A stretch of 64,000 nucleotides of DNA from Pseudonocardiaceae bacterium (GTDB lineage Bacteria > Actinomycetota > Actinomycetes > Mycobacteriales > Pseudonocardiaceae). Position 1 is the stretch's first letter, and every line of letters begins with the position of its first letter. The notes under the pieces are model-generated. The model saw only the letters and a program-made list of their open reading frames with translations. It searched no databases and had not been told where the DNA came from. Location of the stretch: NCBI GenBank assembly GCA_009377865.1, contig WHTH01000012.1:18711-82710 (forward strand), written 5' to 3'. The translations under genes and the position numbers were made by a program. Of the stretch, positions 20,634 to 29,626 are shown in pieces.

Positions 20634-20915
20634 TCAGCGCTCGACGAAGTCGTCGAGTCCGCCCCGGGCGTCATCGAACTGCTCGACGACGGTGTCGACC
20701 TGCCCGGGTGCCTCGCCGGAGCGCAATGTGGACAGCAGCAGCTCGCAAGCCCGCCGCGGGCCCTCGGCGACGATCTCGACCCGGCCGCCCGCCACATTCG
20801 CGGCATGCCCGACCAGACCCAGCTCGAGCGCTCGTGACCGGGTCCACCAGCGGAAGCCGACGCCCTGCACTTGCCCCCGCACCCAGGCCGTCATTCGGAC
20901 CCGTTGGCTGGTCAC
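20634..20915 (-). CDS. acyP: Acylphosphatase
   Basis: A 93-aa enzyme that hydrolyses acyl phosphates. The active-site loop GQVQGVGFRWWTRSRA has the Arg expected to bind phosphate, and NVAGGRVEIVAEGP carries the catalytic Asn region. GTG 20915 (VTSQRVRMTAWVRG) is preceded by GGGGAGGAG with a 6-nt spacer and so is chosen over the in-frame codon 30 nt further upstream. Position between smc and mutM is conserved in actinobacteria. Confidence 0.93.
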   Translation of the reverse strand: MTSQRVRMTAWVRGQVQGVGFRWWTRSRALELGLVGHAANVAGGRVEIVAEGPRRACELLLSTLRSGEAPGQVDTVVEQFDDARGGLDDFVER

Positions 20916-20969
20916 AGTGTCTCCTCCCCGAGGCCGATCCGGCACGCTGGCCGAACCTACGTGGGGCGC

Positions 20970-21845
20970 TCACGGGTGTGGGCGCCGGGGCCGGGGCTGG
21001 CAGCGCGGGCAGGTGTAGGAGGAGCGGTTGGTGAACGAGTCGCGGCGGACGGCCGCACCACAGCGCGGGCAGGGCAGGCCGTCGCGCCCGTAGACGGCAA
21101 GCGAGCGGTCGAAGTACCCGGAGCGGCCGTTGATGTTGACGTAGAGCGCGTCGAACGACGTGCCGCCGGCGGCGAGTGCCTCGGCCATCACCTCGGCAGC
21201 CGCGGTGAGCACCGCCCGGGCCTGGGAGCGGCGCAGCTCGGCGGTGGGCCGGGCCCAGTGCAGCCGGGCGCGCCACAGCGCCTCGTCGGCGTAGATGTTG
21301 CCGATCCCCGAGACGAGCGTCTGGTCCAGCAGGGCACGCTTGAGCCCGGTGCGACGCACTCGCATCGCCGTCACCACTGCCTCGACGTCGAAAAGCGGGT
21401 CGAGCGGGTCGCGGGCTATATGCGCCACCGGACGCGGCAGCAGCGCCCCGTCGACCGGGACCAGGTCCTCGACCGACAGCCCGCCGAACGTGCGCTGGTC
21501 GACGAAGCGCAGCTCGCTGGCTGCGTCGGCGAAGCGCAACCGCACCCGCAGGTGAGACTCATCGGGAGCGTCCGGTGGCTGGATCCGCAGCTGCCCGCTC
21601 ATCCCCAGGTGCGACAACACGGCCTCGGCTGGCGCGCAGCCGTCGAGTTCGAGCCACAGGTACTTGCCGCGGCGCCGCGCAGCCGCCAGCACACGACCGG
21701 CCAACCGTCCGGCGAAATCGCGCTCACCCGCGATGTGACGGCGGATCGCGCGGGGGTGGCGGACCTCGACGGTGCTGACGGTGCGGCCGGTGACGTGCGC
21801 GGCGAGGCCGGCCCGGACGACCTCCACCTCGGGCAGCTCTGGCAC
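20970..21845 (-). CDS. mutM: Formamidopyrimidine-DNA glycosylase (Fpg/MutM)
   Basis: Bifunctional glycosylase/AP lyase that removes 8-oxoguanine. The catalytic N-terminus (M)[10 protein letters not shown] is intact (Pro as nucleophile, Glu next to it). The helix-two-turn-helix motif ([17 protein letters not shown]) and a C-terminal zinc finger with four Cys ([10 protein letters not shown]...YTCPRCQ) are present. 291 aa. It starts with GTG, 3 nt downstream of the rnc stop. Confidence 0.96.
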   Translation of the reverse strand: MPELPEVEVVRAGLAAHVTGRTVSTVEVRHPRAIRRHIAGERDFAGRLAGRVLAAARRRGKYLWLELDGCAPAEAVLSHLGMSGQLRIQPPDAPDESHLRVRLRFADAASELRFVDQRTFGGLSVEDLVPVDGALLPRPVAHIARDPLDPLFDVEAVVTAMRVRRTGLKRALLDQTLVSGIGNIYADEALWRARLHWARPTAELRRSQARAVLTAAAEVMAEALAAGGTSFDALYVNINGRSGYFDRSLAVYGRDGLPCPRCGAAVRRDSFTNRSSYTCPRCQPRPRRPHP

Positions 21846-21848
21846 GTG

Positions 21849-22592
21849 TCATTCCGTGGGGGGCAAGCTCGCAGACAGCGCGCGCCATGCGGTCTCCGCC
21901 GCACGCTGCTCGGCCTCCTTCTTGGTGCGGCCGCTGCCGCTGCCACGGTTCTCGCCGCGCACCACCACCGTCGCGGTGAACTCCTTGAGATGGTCCGGGC
22001 CTTCCTCGTCCACCCGGTACTCGGGCACGCCGAGATCGGCGGCGGCGGTGAGTTCCTGCAAGCTGGTTTTCCAATCGAGCCCAGCACCCAGCAGCGGCGC
22101 CTCGACCAGCAGCGGATCGAACAGCCGGTGCACCAGTTCGCGGGCGACCTCGATGCCGTGTGCGACGAATACGGCGCCGATCAACGCCTCGGTGGTGTCG
22201 GCGAGGATGCTGGCCTTGTCCCTGCCGTCGGTGAGCTCCTCACCGCGGCCGAGCAGCAGGTAGCTGCCCAGCCCGCCCTCCCCCAGCGACCGCGCCACCC
22301 CGGCCAGCGCGTGCATGTTGACCACGCTCGCCCGCAGCTTCGCCAGTTGGCCCTCGGCGAGACAGGGATGGGTCCGGTACAGGTGCTCGGTCACGATCAG
22401 ACCGAGCACAGCGTCACCGAGAAACTCGAGCCGCTCGTTGGGCTCCAGGCCGCCGTTCTCGTACGCGTAGGAGCGATGGGTCAGGGCTAGCGTCAGCAAC
22501 TCGGTGTCGAGATCGACGCCGAGCGCATCGAGCAGCGGCGTCCGATCGATCGAACTGCCCTGCTGGCTCGGTTCCGCTGACCGACCCCCCAC
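21849..22592 (-). CDS. rnc: Ribonuclease III
   Basis: Double-strand-specific RNase for rRNA and mRNA processing. The signature [14 protein letters not shown] (with catalytic Glu and Asp) and the second acidic site ([15 protein letters not shown]) are present; a dsRNA-binding domain fills the C-terminus ([19 protein letters not shown]... to [17 protein letters not shown]). The start is uncertain: GTG 22592 gives a 247-aa protein just after the rpmF stop and has no clear ribosome-binding site, so translation may be coupled to rpmF. The order yceD-rpmF-rnc-mutM is conserved. Confidence 0.93.
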   Translation of the reverse strand: MGGRSAEPSQQGSSIDRTPLLDALGVDLDTELLTLALTHRSYAYENGGLEPNERLEFLGDAVLGLIVTEHLYRTHPCLAEGQLAKLRASVVNMHALAGVARSLGEGGLGSYLLLGRGEELTDGRDKASILADTTEALIGAVFVAHGIEVARELVHRLFDPLLVEAPLLGAGLDWKTSLQELTAAADLGVPEYRVDEEGPDHLKEFTATVVVRGENRGSGSGRTKKEAEQRAAETAWRALSASLPPTE

Positions 22593-22609
22593 GGCGTGGC
22601 GTCGGAGAG

Positions 22610-22792
22610 TCAGGCCGGCCGGACGACTTGGCGGCCGTCGTAGGTACCGCACGACGGGCAGGCCACGTGCGGCAGCTTCAGCCGGCGGCAGGCCCGGTTC
22701 GAACACGCCACAAGCTTCGGCGCAGTGGCTTTCCACTGGGACCGCCGGGACCGGGTGTTCGACCGCGACATCTTTCGCTTCGGGACGGCCAC
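22610..22792 (-). CDS. rpmF: Ribosomal protein L32 (four-cysteine form)
   Basis: A 60-aa protein ([20 protein letters not shown]...). It has a zinc ribbon of four Cys (VACSNRAC...HVACPSCG), i.e. the zinc-dependent C+ type. The open frame extends upstream, but the family starts at this GTG, which begins one base after the yceD stop (TAAcGTG), implying coupled translation. Confidence 0.96.
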   Translation of the reverse strand: MAVPKRKMSRSNTRSRRSQWKATAPKLVACSNRACRRLKLPHVACPSCGTYDGRQVVRPA

Positions 22793-22793
22793 G

Positions 22794-23372
22794 TTACTCG
22801 TTCTCCCTTTCGCTTCCGCCGAACCGCTGCTCGAGGACGGCCCAGCGGGGATCGATTGTCTCATGCCGATGGTCCGGGCCGAGGTCGGCCCGCTTGCCAC
22901 CACACTGCGCGCACAGTCCGGGGCAGTCCTCCCGGCACAGCGGCGCCTGCGGCAGCGCCAGCAGCACAGCGTCTCGCACCACCGGTTCGAGATCGATCAG
23001 CTCGTCGACCACCCGGCTGACCTCGTCGGGATCGGTTGTGTCGTCGGTGGCACTGTCCGGGTAGGCGAACAGCTCGCTCACCGGCACCTCCAGCACATCC
23101 GCGACCGGGTCGAGGCACCGGGAGCATTCCCCGGTGACCGTCGCGGACGCGGTACCCGTGACGAGCACGCCCTCCACCACCGACTCCAACCGCACGTCCA
23201 GCGTGACGTCGCGGTCCGCCGGCACGCCGATGACGTCCAGGCCCAGATCGCTTGGCGAGGGCACGTCCCGGTGATAGTTGCGCATCGCCCCGGCACGCCG
23301 TCCCAGCTCGCGGGTGTCGATCACCCAGTGAGAGGACGGGTCGGGGCGCGTGAGAGCGGCATTATCCGGCAT
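22794..23372 (-). CDS. yceD: YceD / DUF177 family protein
   Basis: A 192-aa cytoplasmic protein. It is recognised by the DUF177 pattern: a metal-like C-x2-C pair ([10 protein letters not shown]) in the middle, acidic strands, then [14 protein letters not shown] near the C-terminus. In plants and bacteria the family supports 23S rRNA maturation; it is nearly always next to rpmF, as here. Start at ATG 23372 ([11 protein letters not shown]) because the preceding 83 open codons have no family resemblance. Confidence 0.92.
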   Translation of the reverse strand: MPDNAALTRPDPSSHWVIDTRELGRRAGAMRNYHRDVPSPSDLGLDVIGVPADRDVTLDVRLESVVEGVLVTGTASATVTGECSRCLDPVADVLEVPVSELFAYPDSATDDTTDPDEVSRVVDELIDLEPVVRDAVLLALPQAPLCREDCPGLCAQCGGKRADLGPDHRHETIDPRWAVLEQRFGGSERENE

Positions 23373-23469
23373 GGTGGCAGTGTCGATCTGGGTCGATCTC
23401 GGGTCGATGGTTCTGGTGAGCACACCCCACCGAGGGTAGGCGACGGTGCGTCGTACCACGAAATCGTCG

Positions 23470-24171
23470 CTACAGACGGTCGGCGGAGCCTGCCGCGACC
23501 GGTCCGACATGATCGCGGCCACGACCGACGGTGCGCAACGTGCGGGTGAGCAGGTCCTCGAACTCCCCGAGCTCACGGTCGATGTATGAGTCGCACTCCG
23601 CGCGCAGCCGGTAGGCCTCATCGTTCGCCTCGTCGATGATGCGGGCGGACTCGGTCCGCGCGGCGTGGACCACCTCGGTGTCGTCCACGAAGCGGGCCTG
23701 CTCGGCGCGCCCCTCCGCGACCGAACGCTCGTAGGCAGCCCGGCCCGCCTCGGTCATCCGCTCGGCCTCGGCCTCCGCCCGCCCAGTGAGCTGCTCGTAC
23801 TCCTGTTGACCAGCGGCGACCGTGCGTTCCGCCTCGGCCTGGGCGTCAGCCACCATCGTGTCGGCCTGCGTGCCGGCCTCGTCGAGCAGCCGCTGGACCT
23901 CCTCCCGCGCGTCGCTGACGGTCTGCTCGGCCTCGGCCCGCGCCGCAGACAGCAGCTCCGCAGCCTCCCGCTGGGCGGTAGCGACGAGGTCGTCGCGCTT
24001 GTCCAGCACGTCCTGCGCATCGTCGAGTTCGGCGGGGATCGCGTCACGGACGTCGTCGAGCAGTTCGAGGACGTCGCCGCGGGGCACGACGCAGCCCGAC
24101 GTCATGGGCAGCCCGCGTGCCTCCTCCATCATTGTGACCACCTGGTCGAGTGCCTCGAAGACCCGATACAC
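23470..24171 (-). CDS. sepIVA: SepIVA-like DivIVA-domain septation protein (Rv2927c-like)
   Basis: A 233-aa protein with a short DivIVA-like N-terminus (MYRVFEALDQVVTMMEEARG) and then continuous Ala/Glu-rich heptads (about residues 40-210), i.e. a long coiled coil. Position directly downstream of coaD and upstream of the DUF177 gene equals Rv2927c/SepIVA, which in mycobacteria is a divisome-associated factor. The function here is inferred from synteny and fold. GTG start with an AGGAGGAG ribosome-binding site 7-9 nt upstream. Confidence 0.85.
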   Translation of the reverse strand: MYRVFEALDQVVTMMEEARGLPMTSGCVVPRGDVLELLDDVRDAIPAELDDAQDVLDKRDDLVATAQREAAELLSAARAEAEQTVSDAREEVQRLLDEAGTQADTMVADAQAEAERTVAAGQQEYEQLTGRAEAEAERMTEAGRAAYERSVAEGRAEQARFVDDTEVVHAARTESARIIDEANDEAYRLRAECDSYIDRELGEFEDLLTRTLRTVGRGRDHVGPVAAGSADRL

Positions 24172-24274
24172 CTGTGCACTCCTCCTCGCGCGACTGCTCC
24201 CTGTCGGTCAGTGTGCCCGTTGCACCCGGCCCGACCGTGGATTCCGGCAGCGCGTGTCCCCACTGCCTCGTGAA

Positions 24275-24757
24275 TTAGCGCTGCTCGGTAAGCCGGTCTA
24301 TCAACCGCTGGTGAACCTTCGGCGGCAGCAGGTGGGCGACGTCGCCGCCGTAGGTCGCCACCTCCTTGACCAGCGAGCTCGAGAGGAAGCTGTAGAGCGG
24401 GTTGGTCGGCATGAACAGTGTGTCGACGCCCGACAGCTGATGGTTCAGCTGCGCCATCTGCAGCTCGTAGTCGAAGTCGCTGACTGCGCGCAGGCCCTTG
24501 ACGATGGCGCCGATCTCGTTGGCACGGCAGTAGTCGACGAGTAGGCCATGCCAGGAGTCGACCCGGACCGCGGGCAGGTGCGAGGTCATCTCGACGAGCA
24601 TCTCGAGCCGCTCATCGACCGAGAACAGCCGGTACTTGCTCTTGTTGATCAGGACGGCCACCACGACCTCGTCGAACTGGCCCGCCGCCCGCTCGATGAT
24701 GTCCAGGTGCCCGTAGGTCACAGGGTCATAGGAACCGGGACACACGGCACGTTTCAT
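24275..24757 (-). CDS. coaD: Phosphopantetheine adenylyltransferase
   Basis: Fourth step of coenzyme A synthesis: transfers AMP from ATP to 4'-phosphopantetheine. The nucleotidyltransferase signature [16 protein letters not shown] (residues 6-21, with T/HxGH) and [33 protein letters not shown] are typical. 160 aa is normal. The ATG overlaps the rsmD stop (ATGA); the rsmD-coaD pair is conserved. Confidence 0.96.
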   Translation of the reverse strand: MKRAVCPGSYDPVTYGHLDIIERAAGQFDEVVVAVLINKSKYRLFSVDERLEMLVEMTSHLPAVRVDSWHGLLVDYCRANEIGAIVKGLRAVSDFDYELQMAQLNHQLSGVDTLFMPTNPLYSFLSSSLVKEVATYGGDVAHLLPPKVHQRLIDRLTEQR

Positions 24758-25308
24758 GACGTCTGACCGTAGTACACCCGGGTGTCGCCGTACTTGCGCT
24801 CGGTGACTGCTGCCACCCACTCGGGCCAGGTCAGCGAGGAGTGGCGGGCGGAGCGTTCGATCACCAGCAGCGCACCTGGCGACAGCCAGCGGTTCACGGC
24901 CAGTGCATCGAGCACGTCGGCCAGCTCGGGTCCGAGCTGCGAGTAGGGCGGATCGGCCAGCACGAGGTCGTAGGCCTGCTGCGGGCCTGACCGCAACACC
25001 GTCTCGGCAGCGCCGACCGTCACCTCGGCCCCCGGCAGGCCGAGGGCGTCGACGTTACGCTGCAGAATCGCGGCGGCGCGGCGGTCGGACTCGACGAAGC
25101 GGGCGTGGGCCGCACCGCGCGAGAGCGCTTCCAGGCCCAGCGCGCCCGATCCGGCGTAGAGGTCGAGCACCCGCGCGCCGTCGAGGTCCACTCTGGACTG
25201 CAGCGTGCCGAAGACCGCTTCGCGCACCCGGTCGGAGGTGGGACGGGTACCCCGCGGCGGCACCTGCAGCCGCCGCCCCCCGGCTACTCCCGCCACGATC
25301 CGCGTCAC
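24754..25308 (-). CDS. rsmD: 16S rRNA (guanine966-N2)-methyltransferase
   Basis: SAM-dependent methyltransferase acting on 16S G966. [19 protein letters not shown] is motif I (SAM binding) and [11 protein letters not shown] is the catalytic DPPY motif. The N-terminus ([17 protein letters not shown]...[12 protein letters not shown]) is the family signature. 184 aa. GTG start overlapping the pyc stop by 4 nt (GTGA). Confidence 0.95.
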   Translation of the reverse strand: MTRIVAGVAGGRRLQVPPRGTRPTSDRVREAVFGTLQSRVDLDGARVLDLYAGSGALGLEALSRGAAHARFVESDRRAAAILQRNVDALGLPGAEVTVGAAETVLRSGPQQAYDLVLADPPYSQLGPELADVLDALAVNRWLSPGALLVIERSARHSSLTWPEWVAAVTERKYGDTRVYYGQTS

Positions 25309-28300
25309 GGGGAGCGCAGCTCCAGGAGCAGGTCGCCGCCCTCGACCTGCTGCACCGTGTTGATCGCCAGTCGCTGCACGGTGCCGTCCTTCGACGCGGT
25401 GATCCCGGCTTCCATCTTCATCGCCTCGATGGTCGCCACCGTCTGACCGGCATCGACGGAGTCACCCTCGGACACCTGCAGCGTCACCACTCCGGCGAAC
25501 GGCGCGGCCACGTGCCCGTCGTCGGACCTGTCGGCCTTCTCCGCGACCGGCACGTCGGAGACGACCGAGCGGTCCCGGATCTGCAGCGGCCGCAGCTGGC
25601 CGTTGAGCGTGCACATCACAGAGCGCATCCCCCGCTCGTCGGCCTCACCGATCGCCTCGAGGCCGATGAGCAGCCGCACCCCGGGCTCGAGATCGACGGC
25701 ATGCTCGGCATTGGTGCGCAGCCCGTAGAAGAACTCCTTGCTGGCCAGCACCGAGGTGTCGCCGTAGGTCTCGCGGTGCTGCTCGAAGTCGGCTGCAGGC
25801 CCGGCGAACAGCAGCCGGTTCAGCGTCCGCCGCGGTGCGGCCGCCAGCCCCTCATGGTCCTCCGCGGTCAGTTCCGCCATCCCGCGTGGCTCGCTGCGCC
25901 CCTCCAGCGCCTTGCTGCGCAGCGGCTCGGGCCAGCCGCCGGGGGGATCACCCAACTCGCCGTGCAGGAAACCGATCACCGAATCCGGGATGTCGAAACG
26001 CCTCGGGTCGGCCTCGAAGTCGGCGGGATCGACGTCGGCGCCGACGAGGTGCAGCGCGAGGTCGCCGACCACCTTCGACGACGGGGTGACCTTCACCAGT
26101 CGACCCAGCATCCGGTCTGCGGCGGCGTAGGCGTTCTCGATCTGCTCGAACCTGTCGGCCAGGCCGAGCGCGGTGGCCTGGGTGCGCAGGTTCGACAGCT
26201 GCCCGCCGGGGATCTCGTGGTGATAGACGCGCCCGGTGGGGGACGTCAGCGCCGACTCGAACGGGGCGTAGATCTTGCGCACGAGCTCCCAGTAGGGCTC
26301 GAGGTCGCATACCGCCTGCAGGTCCAGACCGGTGCTGCGGGCGGTGTGGTCGGTGCCTGCCACCAGCGCCGACAGCGCGGGTTGCGAGGTGGTGCCCGCC
26401 ATCGATGCGGTCGCGGCGTCCACCGCGTCGACGCCGGCGTCGATCGCCGCCAGCAACGTCGCGAGCTGGCCTCCCGGGGTGTCATGGGTGTGCAGGTGCA
26501 CCGGCAGGTCGAACCGCTGCCGCAGCGCGGTCACCAGGGTCCGGGCCGCCGGGGGCCGCAGCAGCCCGGCCATGTCCTTGATCGCCAGGATGTGCGCGCC
26601 GGCCTCGACGGCCTGCTCGGCCAGCCGCAGGTAGTAATCCAGCGTGTAGAGCTTCTCGGCGGGGTCGGACAGGTCGGCCGTGTAGCACAGCGCGACCTCG
26701 GCGACGGCACGATTGGTCTCGCGCACGGCATCGATGGCCGGCCGCATCTGCCCGACGTCGTTGAGCGCGTCGAAGATCCGGAAGATGTCGAGCCCCGAGT
26801 CGGTGGCCTCCTGGACGAACGCCGAGCACACCGCGGTGGGGTATGGCGTGTAGCCGACTGTATTGCGCCCGCGCAGCAACATCTGCAGGCAGATGTTCGG
26901 CGCCGCCTCACGCAACGCCTCCAACCGCTCCCACGGATCCTCGGACAGGAACCGCAGCGCGACGTCATAGGTGGCACCACCCCAGGCTTCGAGCGACAGC
27001 AACTGCGGGGTGGTCCTGGCGACGTGCGGTGTGACCGCGAGGATGTCGCGCGTGCGCACCCGGGTGGCCAGCAGCGACTGGTGGGCATCACGGAAGGTGG
27101 TGTCGGTGACCCCGACGGCGGCCTGCTCGCGCAGCCACGACGCGAAGCCCTCCGGCCCGAGCTCGCACAGCCGCTGCCGGGACCCGGCAGGGGGTTCGGC
27201 CGCCAGGTCGACCTCCGGCAGCTTGTGCGACGGGTCGAGCGTCTCGGGCCGCGAGCCGTTCGAGCGGTTGACGGTGACGTCGGCGAGGTAGTTGAGCAGC
27301 CGCGTGCCCCGGTCGGCCGACTGCCGGGCGTGCAGCAGGTGTGGCCGCTGCTCGATGAACGACGTGGTCGTGCGGCCGGCGACGAAGTCGGGCTCGTCGA
27401 GCAGCGCCAGCAGAAACGGGATGTTGGTCGCGACGCCGCGGATGCGGAACTCGGCGATCGCCCGGCGGGCTCGTGTCACCGCGGTGGCGAAGTCGCGGCC
27501 CCGGCAGGTGACCTTGACCAGCAGCGAGTCGAAGTGGGCGCTGATCTCGGCGCCGGCGAACGCGATGCCGCCGTCGAGCCGCACTCCCGAGCCGCTCGCC
27601 GAGCGGTAGGCCGTGATCTTGCCGACGTCCGGGCGGAAGTCGTTGGCCGGGTCCTCGGTGGTGATCCGGCACTGCAGCGCCGCGCCGTGCACCTCGATGC
27701 TGTCCTGGCGCAGCCCCAGGTCGGCCAGCGTCTCGCCGGACGCGATCCGCAGCTGAGCCGCGACCAGGTCGACGTCGGTGGTCTCCTCGGTCACCGTGTG
27801 CTCGACCTGGATGCGGGGGTTCATCTCGATGAACACGTGCCCGCCCTCGCCGTCGAGCAGGAATTCCACCGTGCCCGCGTTGACGTAGCCGATGTGGCGG
27901 GCGAAGGCCACCGCATCGGCGCAGATCCGGTCGCGCACCTCGGGTTCCAGGTTCGGCGCCGGGGCGATCTCGACGACCTTCTGGTGGCGGCGCTGCACCG
28001 AGCAGTCCCGCTCGAACAGGTGCACCACGTTGCCCTCACCGTCGGCGAGCACCTGCACCTCGATGTGGCGGGGGTCGACGACCGCCTGCTCGAGGAACAC
28101 CGAGGCGTCGCCGAAGGCGGACTCGGCCTCGCGCATCGCGGCCTCGGCAGCGTCGCGCAGCGACCCGGGCTCGTCGACCCGGCGCATGCCGCGGCCCCCT
28201 CCCCCGGCGACCGCCTTGACGAACAGTGGGAACCCGATCCCCTCGGCGGCTGCCCCCAGCTCGTCGATGTCGGCGCTGGCGCGCGACGATTCGAGGACGG

Positions 28301-28688
28301 GAACGGCGGCCTCGCGGGCGGCGGCCACTGCTCGCGACTTGTTGCCGGTGAGCCCGAGCACCTCCTTCGGCGGCCCGATGAAGGTGATCTCCGCCTCGGC
28401 GCACGCCTCGGCCAGGTTCGGGTTCTCGGACAGGAAGCCGTAGCCGGGATAGACCGCATCGGCACCGGACAGCTGTGCCGCTCTGATGATCTCCTCGACC
28501 GACAGGTACGCCCTGACAGGGTGACCCTCCTCGCCGATCTGGTAGGCCTCGTCGGCCTTGAGCCGGTGCTCGGAGTTGCGGTCCTCGTGGGGGAATACCG
28601 CCACGGTCTGCGCGCCCAGCTCGTAAGCGGCGCGAAACGCCCGGATCGCGATCTCGCCGCGGTTGGCGACGAGCACCTTTCCGAACAT
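25305..28688 (-). CDS. pyc: Pyruvate carboxylase
   Basis: Makes oxaloacetate from pyruvate, bicarbonate and ATP; the main anaplerotic enzyme in many actinobacteria. Biotin carboxylase domain about residues 1-450 (VLVANRGEIAIRAFRAAYEL, KAVAGGGGRGMRRV, FIEMNPRIQVEHTVTE). Carboxyltransferase domain about 510-990 (VTDTTFRDAHQSLLATRVR, then MLLRGRNTVGY, HTHDTPGG). Biotinyl domain at the end, with Lys1091 in EAMKMEAG. Start at ATG 28688 (MFGKVLVANRGE) with AAGGGAGCTGCG in front. 1127 aa is full length. Downstream rsmD overlaps. Confidence 0.97.
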   Translation of the reverse strand: MFGKVLVANRGEIAIRAFRAAYELGAQTVAVFPHEDRNSEHRLKADEAYQIGEEGHPVRAYLSVEEIIRAAQLSGADAVYPGYGFLSENPNLAEACAEAEITFIGPPKEVLGLTGNKSRAVAAAREAAVPVLESSRASADIDELGAAAEGIGFPLFVKAVAGGGGRGMRRVDEPGSLRDAAEAAMREAESAFGDASVFLEQAVVDPRHIEVQVLADGEGNVVHLFERDCSVQRRHQKVVEIAPAPNLEPEVRDRICADAVAFARHIGYVNAGTVEFLLDGEGGHVFIEMNPRIQVEHTVTEETTDVDLVAAQLRIASGETLADLGLRQDSIEVHGAALQCRITTEDPANDFRPDVGKITAYRSASGSGVRLDGGIAFAGAEISAHFDSLLVKVTCRGRDFATAVTRARRAIAEFRIRGVATNIPFLLALLDEPDFVAGRTTTSFIEQRPHLLHARQSADRGTRLLNYLADVTVNRSNGSRPETLDPSHKLPEVDLAAEPPAGSRQRLCELGPEGFASWLREQAAVGVTDTTFRDAHQSLLATRVRTRDILAVTPHVARTTPQLLSLEAWGGATYDVALRFLSEDPWERLEALREAAPNICLQMLLRGRNTVGYTPYPTAVCSAFVQEATDSGLDIFRIFDALNDVGQMRPAIDAVRETNRAVAEVALCYTADLSDPAEKLYTLDYYLRLAEQAVEAGAHILAIKDMAGLLRPPAARTLVTALRQRFDLPVHLHTHDTPGGQLATLLAAIDAGVDAVDAATASMAGTTSQPALSALVAGTDHTARSTGLDLQAVCDLEPYWELVRKIYAPFESALTSPTGRVYHHEIPGGQLSNLRTQATALGLADRFEQIENAYAAADRMLGRLVKVTPSSKVVGDLALHLVGADVDPADFEADPRRFDIPDSVIGFLHGELGDPPGGWPEPLRSKALEGRSEPRGMAELTAEDHEGLAAAPRRTLNRLLFAGPAADFEQHRETYGDTSVLASKEFFYGLRTNAEHAVDLEPGVRLLIGLEAIGEADERGMRSVMCTLNGQLRPLQIRDRSVVSDVPVAEKADRSDDGHVAAPFAGVVTLQVSEGDSVDAGQTVATIEAMKMEAGITASKDGTVQRLAINTVQQVEGGDLLLELRSP

Positions 28689-28809
28689 CGCAGCTCCCTT
28701 CGATCTTCGAGCGGTAGGTAATCCTTGCATCGAGACCGCCATGGCCGCTGCCCCCGGGCGGCGGCTGGGGTATCAATGAGGGGACGAACCCAGGGAGAGG
28801 ACGCACGCC

Positions 28810-29583
28810 ATGGGCCGAGCGCCGTACCGCCCGGATCGCCGGTCGCGCGGCCCGCTGCGCTTCGTCGGGTTGCTGCTGCTGCCCTTCCTGATCGTTGCCG
28901 CCGTGCTCGTCGCGGGAGGCGTGGTGGCGGGCGTCGCCATCTTCGCGATGCTGGTCAGGCTGGCGCCGCTCGTGCTGCTGGCACTGTGTGTGGTGGCCGT
29001 GGCTGCCTTCCGGCGCGGATATCGGGCCGCGCCCGCCCGGTCGCGTCGTCGCGCTGCTGTCACGCCACCCGCCCCCAAGGAGGCGCCGACCCCCGACTCG
29101 GACGCGACCCGCGCCCGGTTCGGGCGTTTGCAGCAGGAGTACGCGCGGTTCGAATGCGATCCGCTGGCCGTGCTGCGCACTCCGGCGCTGGCTGACGTCA
29201 GCGTCGCCGCCACCGGCCGGTTCGTCGAGGCCTTCGCCGAGGCCCAGGCGCTGGACAGCGACATCGAACCGTCCGCCGCGCACCGGGCGTCGTTCGCCGC
29301 GGCGGTGGACCGGGCGTGGCGTGCCTGGTACGCCGCGACCGACGCCGCCGAGCGGATCCGGCTGGCGAACATCCCGCCCGCTGAGCGGGCCACCGTCGAG
29401 CGCGCCATCAAGTTGCTGTCCGTCGGCCGGGAGTCGTCGAGCGACGCCGAACGCGCAGCGGCCTACGCGAGAGCCCGCGCCGAGCTGGCCAAGCTCGAAC
29501 GCAGCGGAACGCTGCGGCTACCGCATGCGGCGGCTGCCGCACTGCAGCGGGCCAGTCGCGGCCAGCTCCCGCCCTCGGGCTGA
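28810..29583 (+). CDS. Membrane protein of unknown function
   Basis: A 257-aa protein divergent from pyc, with GGGAGAGG upstream of the ATG. A basic N-terminus (MGRAPYRPDRRSRGPLR) precedes two hydrophobic helices (about residues 17-44 and 47-66), then an Arg/Pro linker and a soluble helical domain (about 95-257) rich in Ala/Arg/Glu. The soluble part resembles actinobacterial hypothetical proteins in composition only; I recognise no domain. M. tuberculosis has other genes (Rv2968c-Rv2972c) at this pyc-recG interval. Confidence 0.75.
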   Translation: MGRAPYRPDRRSRGPLRFVGLLLLPFLIVAAVLVAGGVVAGVAIFAMLVRLAPLVLLALCVVAVAAFRRGYRAAPARSRRRAAVTPPAPKEAPTPDSDATRARFGRLQQEYARFECDPLAVLRTPALADVSVAATGRFVEAFAEAQALDSDIEPSAAHRASFAAAVDRAWRAWYAATDAAERIRLANIPPAERATVERAIKLLSVGRESSSDAERAAAYARARAELAKLERSGTLRLPHAAAAALQRASRGQLPPSG

Positions 29584-29626
29584 GCTGCTGCAAGCCTTGA
29601 TCGGCCGCACTGCGCGGCAACTAGCG

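Noticed and set aside
18678..20837. Long frame opposite smc (719 codons)
   Set aside because: Ser/Arg/Ala-rich shadow of a conserved gene on the minus strand.
24903..28721. Very long plus-strand frame (1272 codons) opposite pyc
   Set aside because: It is antisense to a clearly coding pyruvate carboxylase; GC-rich third positions make such mirror frames common. Composition is Arg/His/Pro-rich and no domain is visible.
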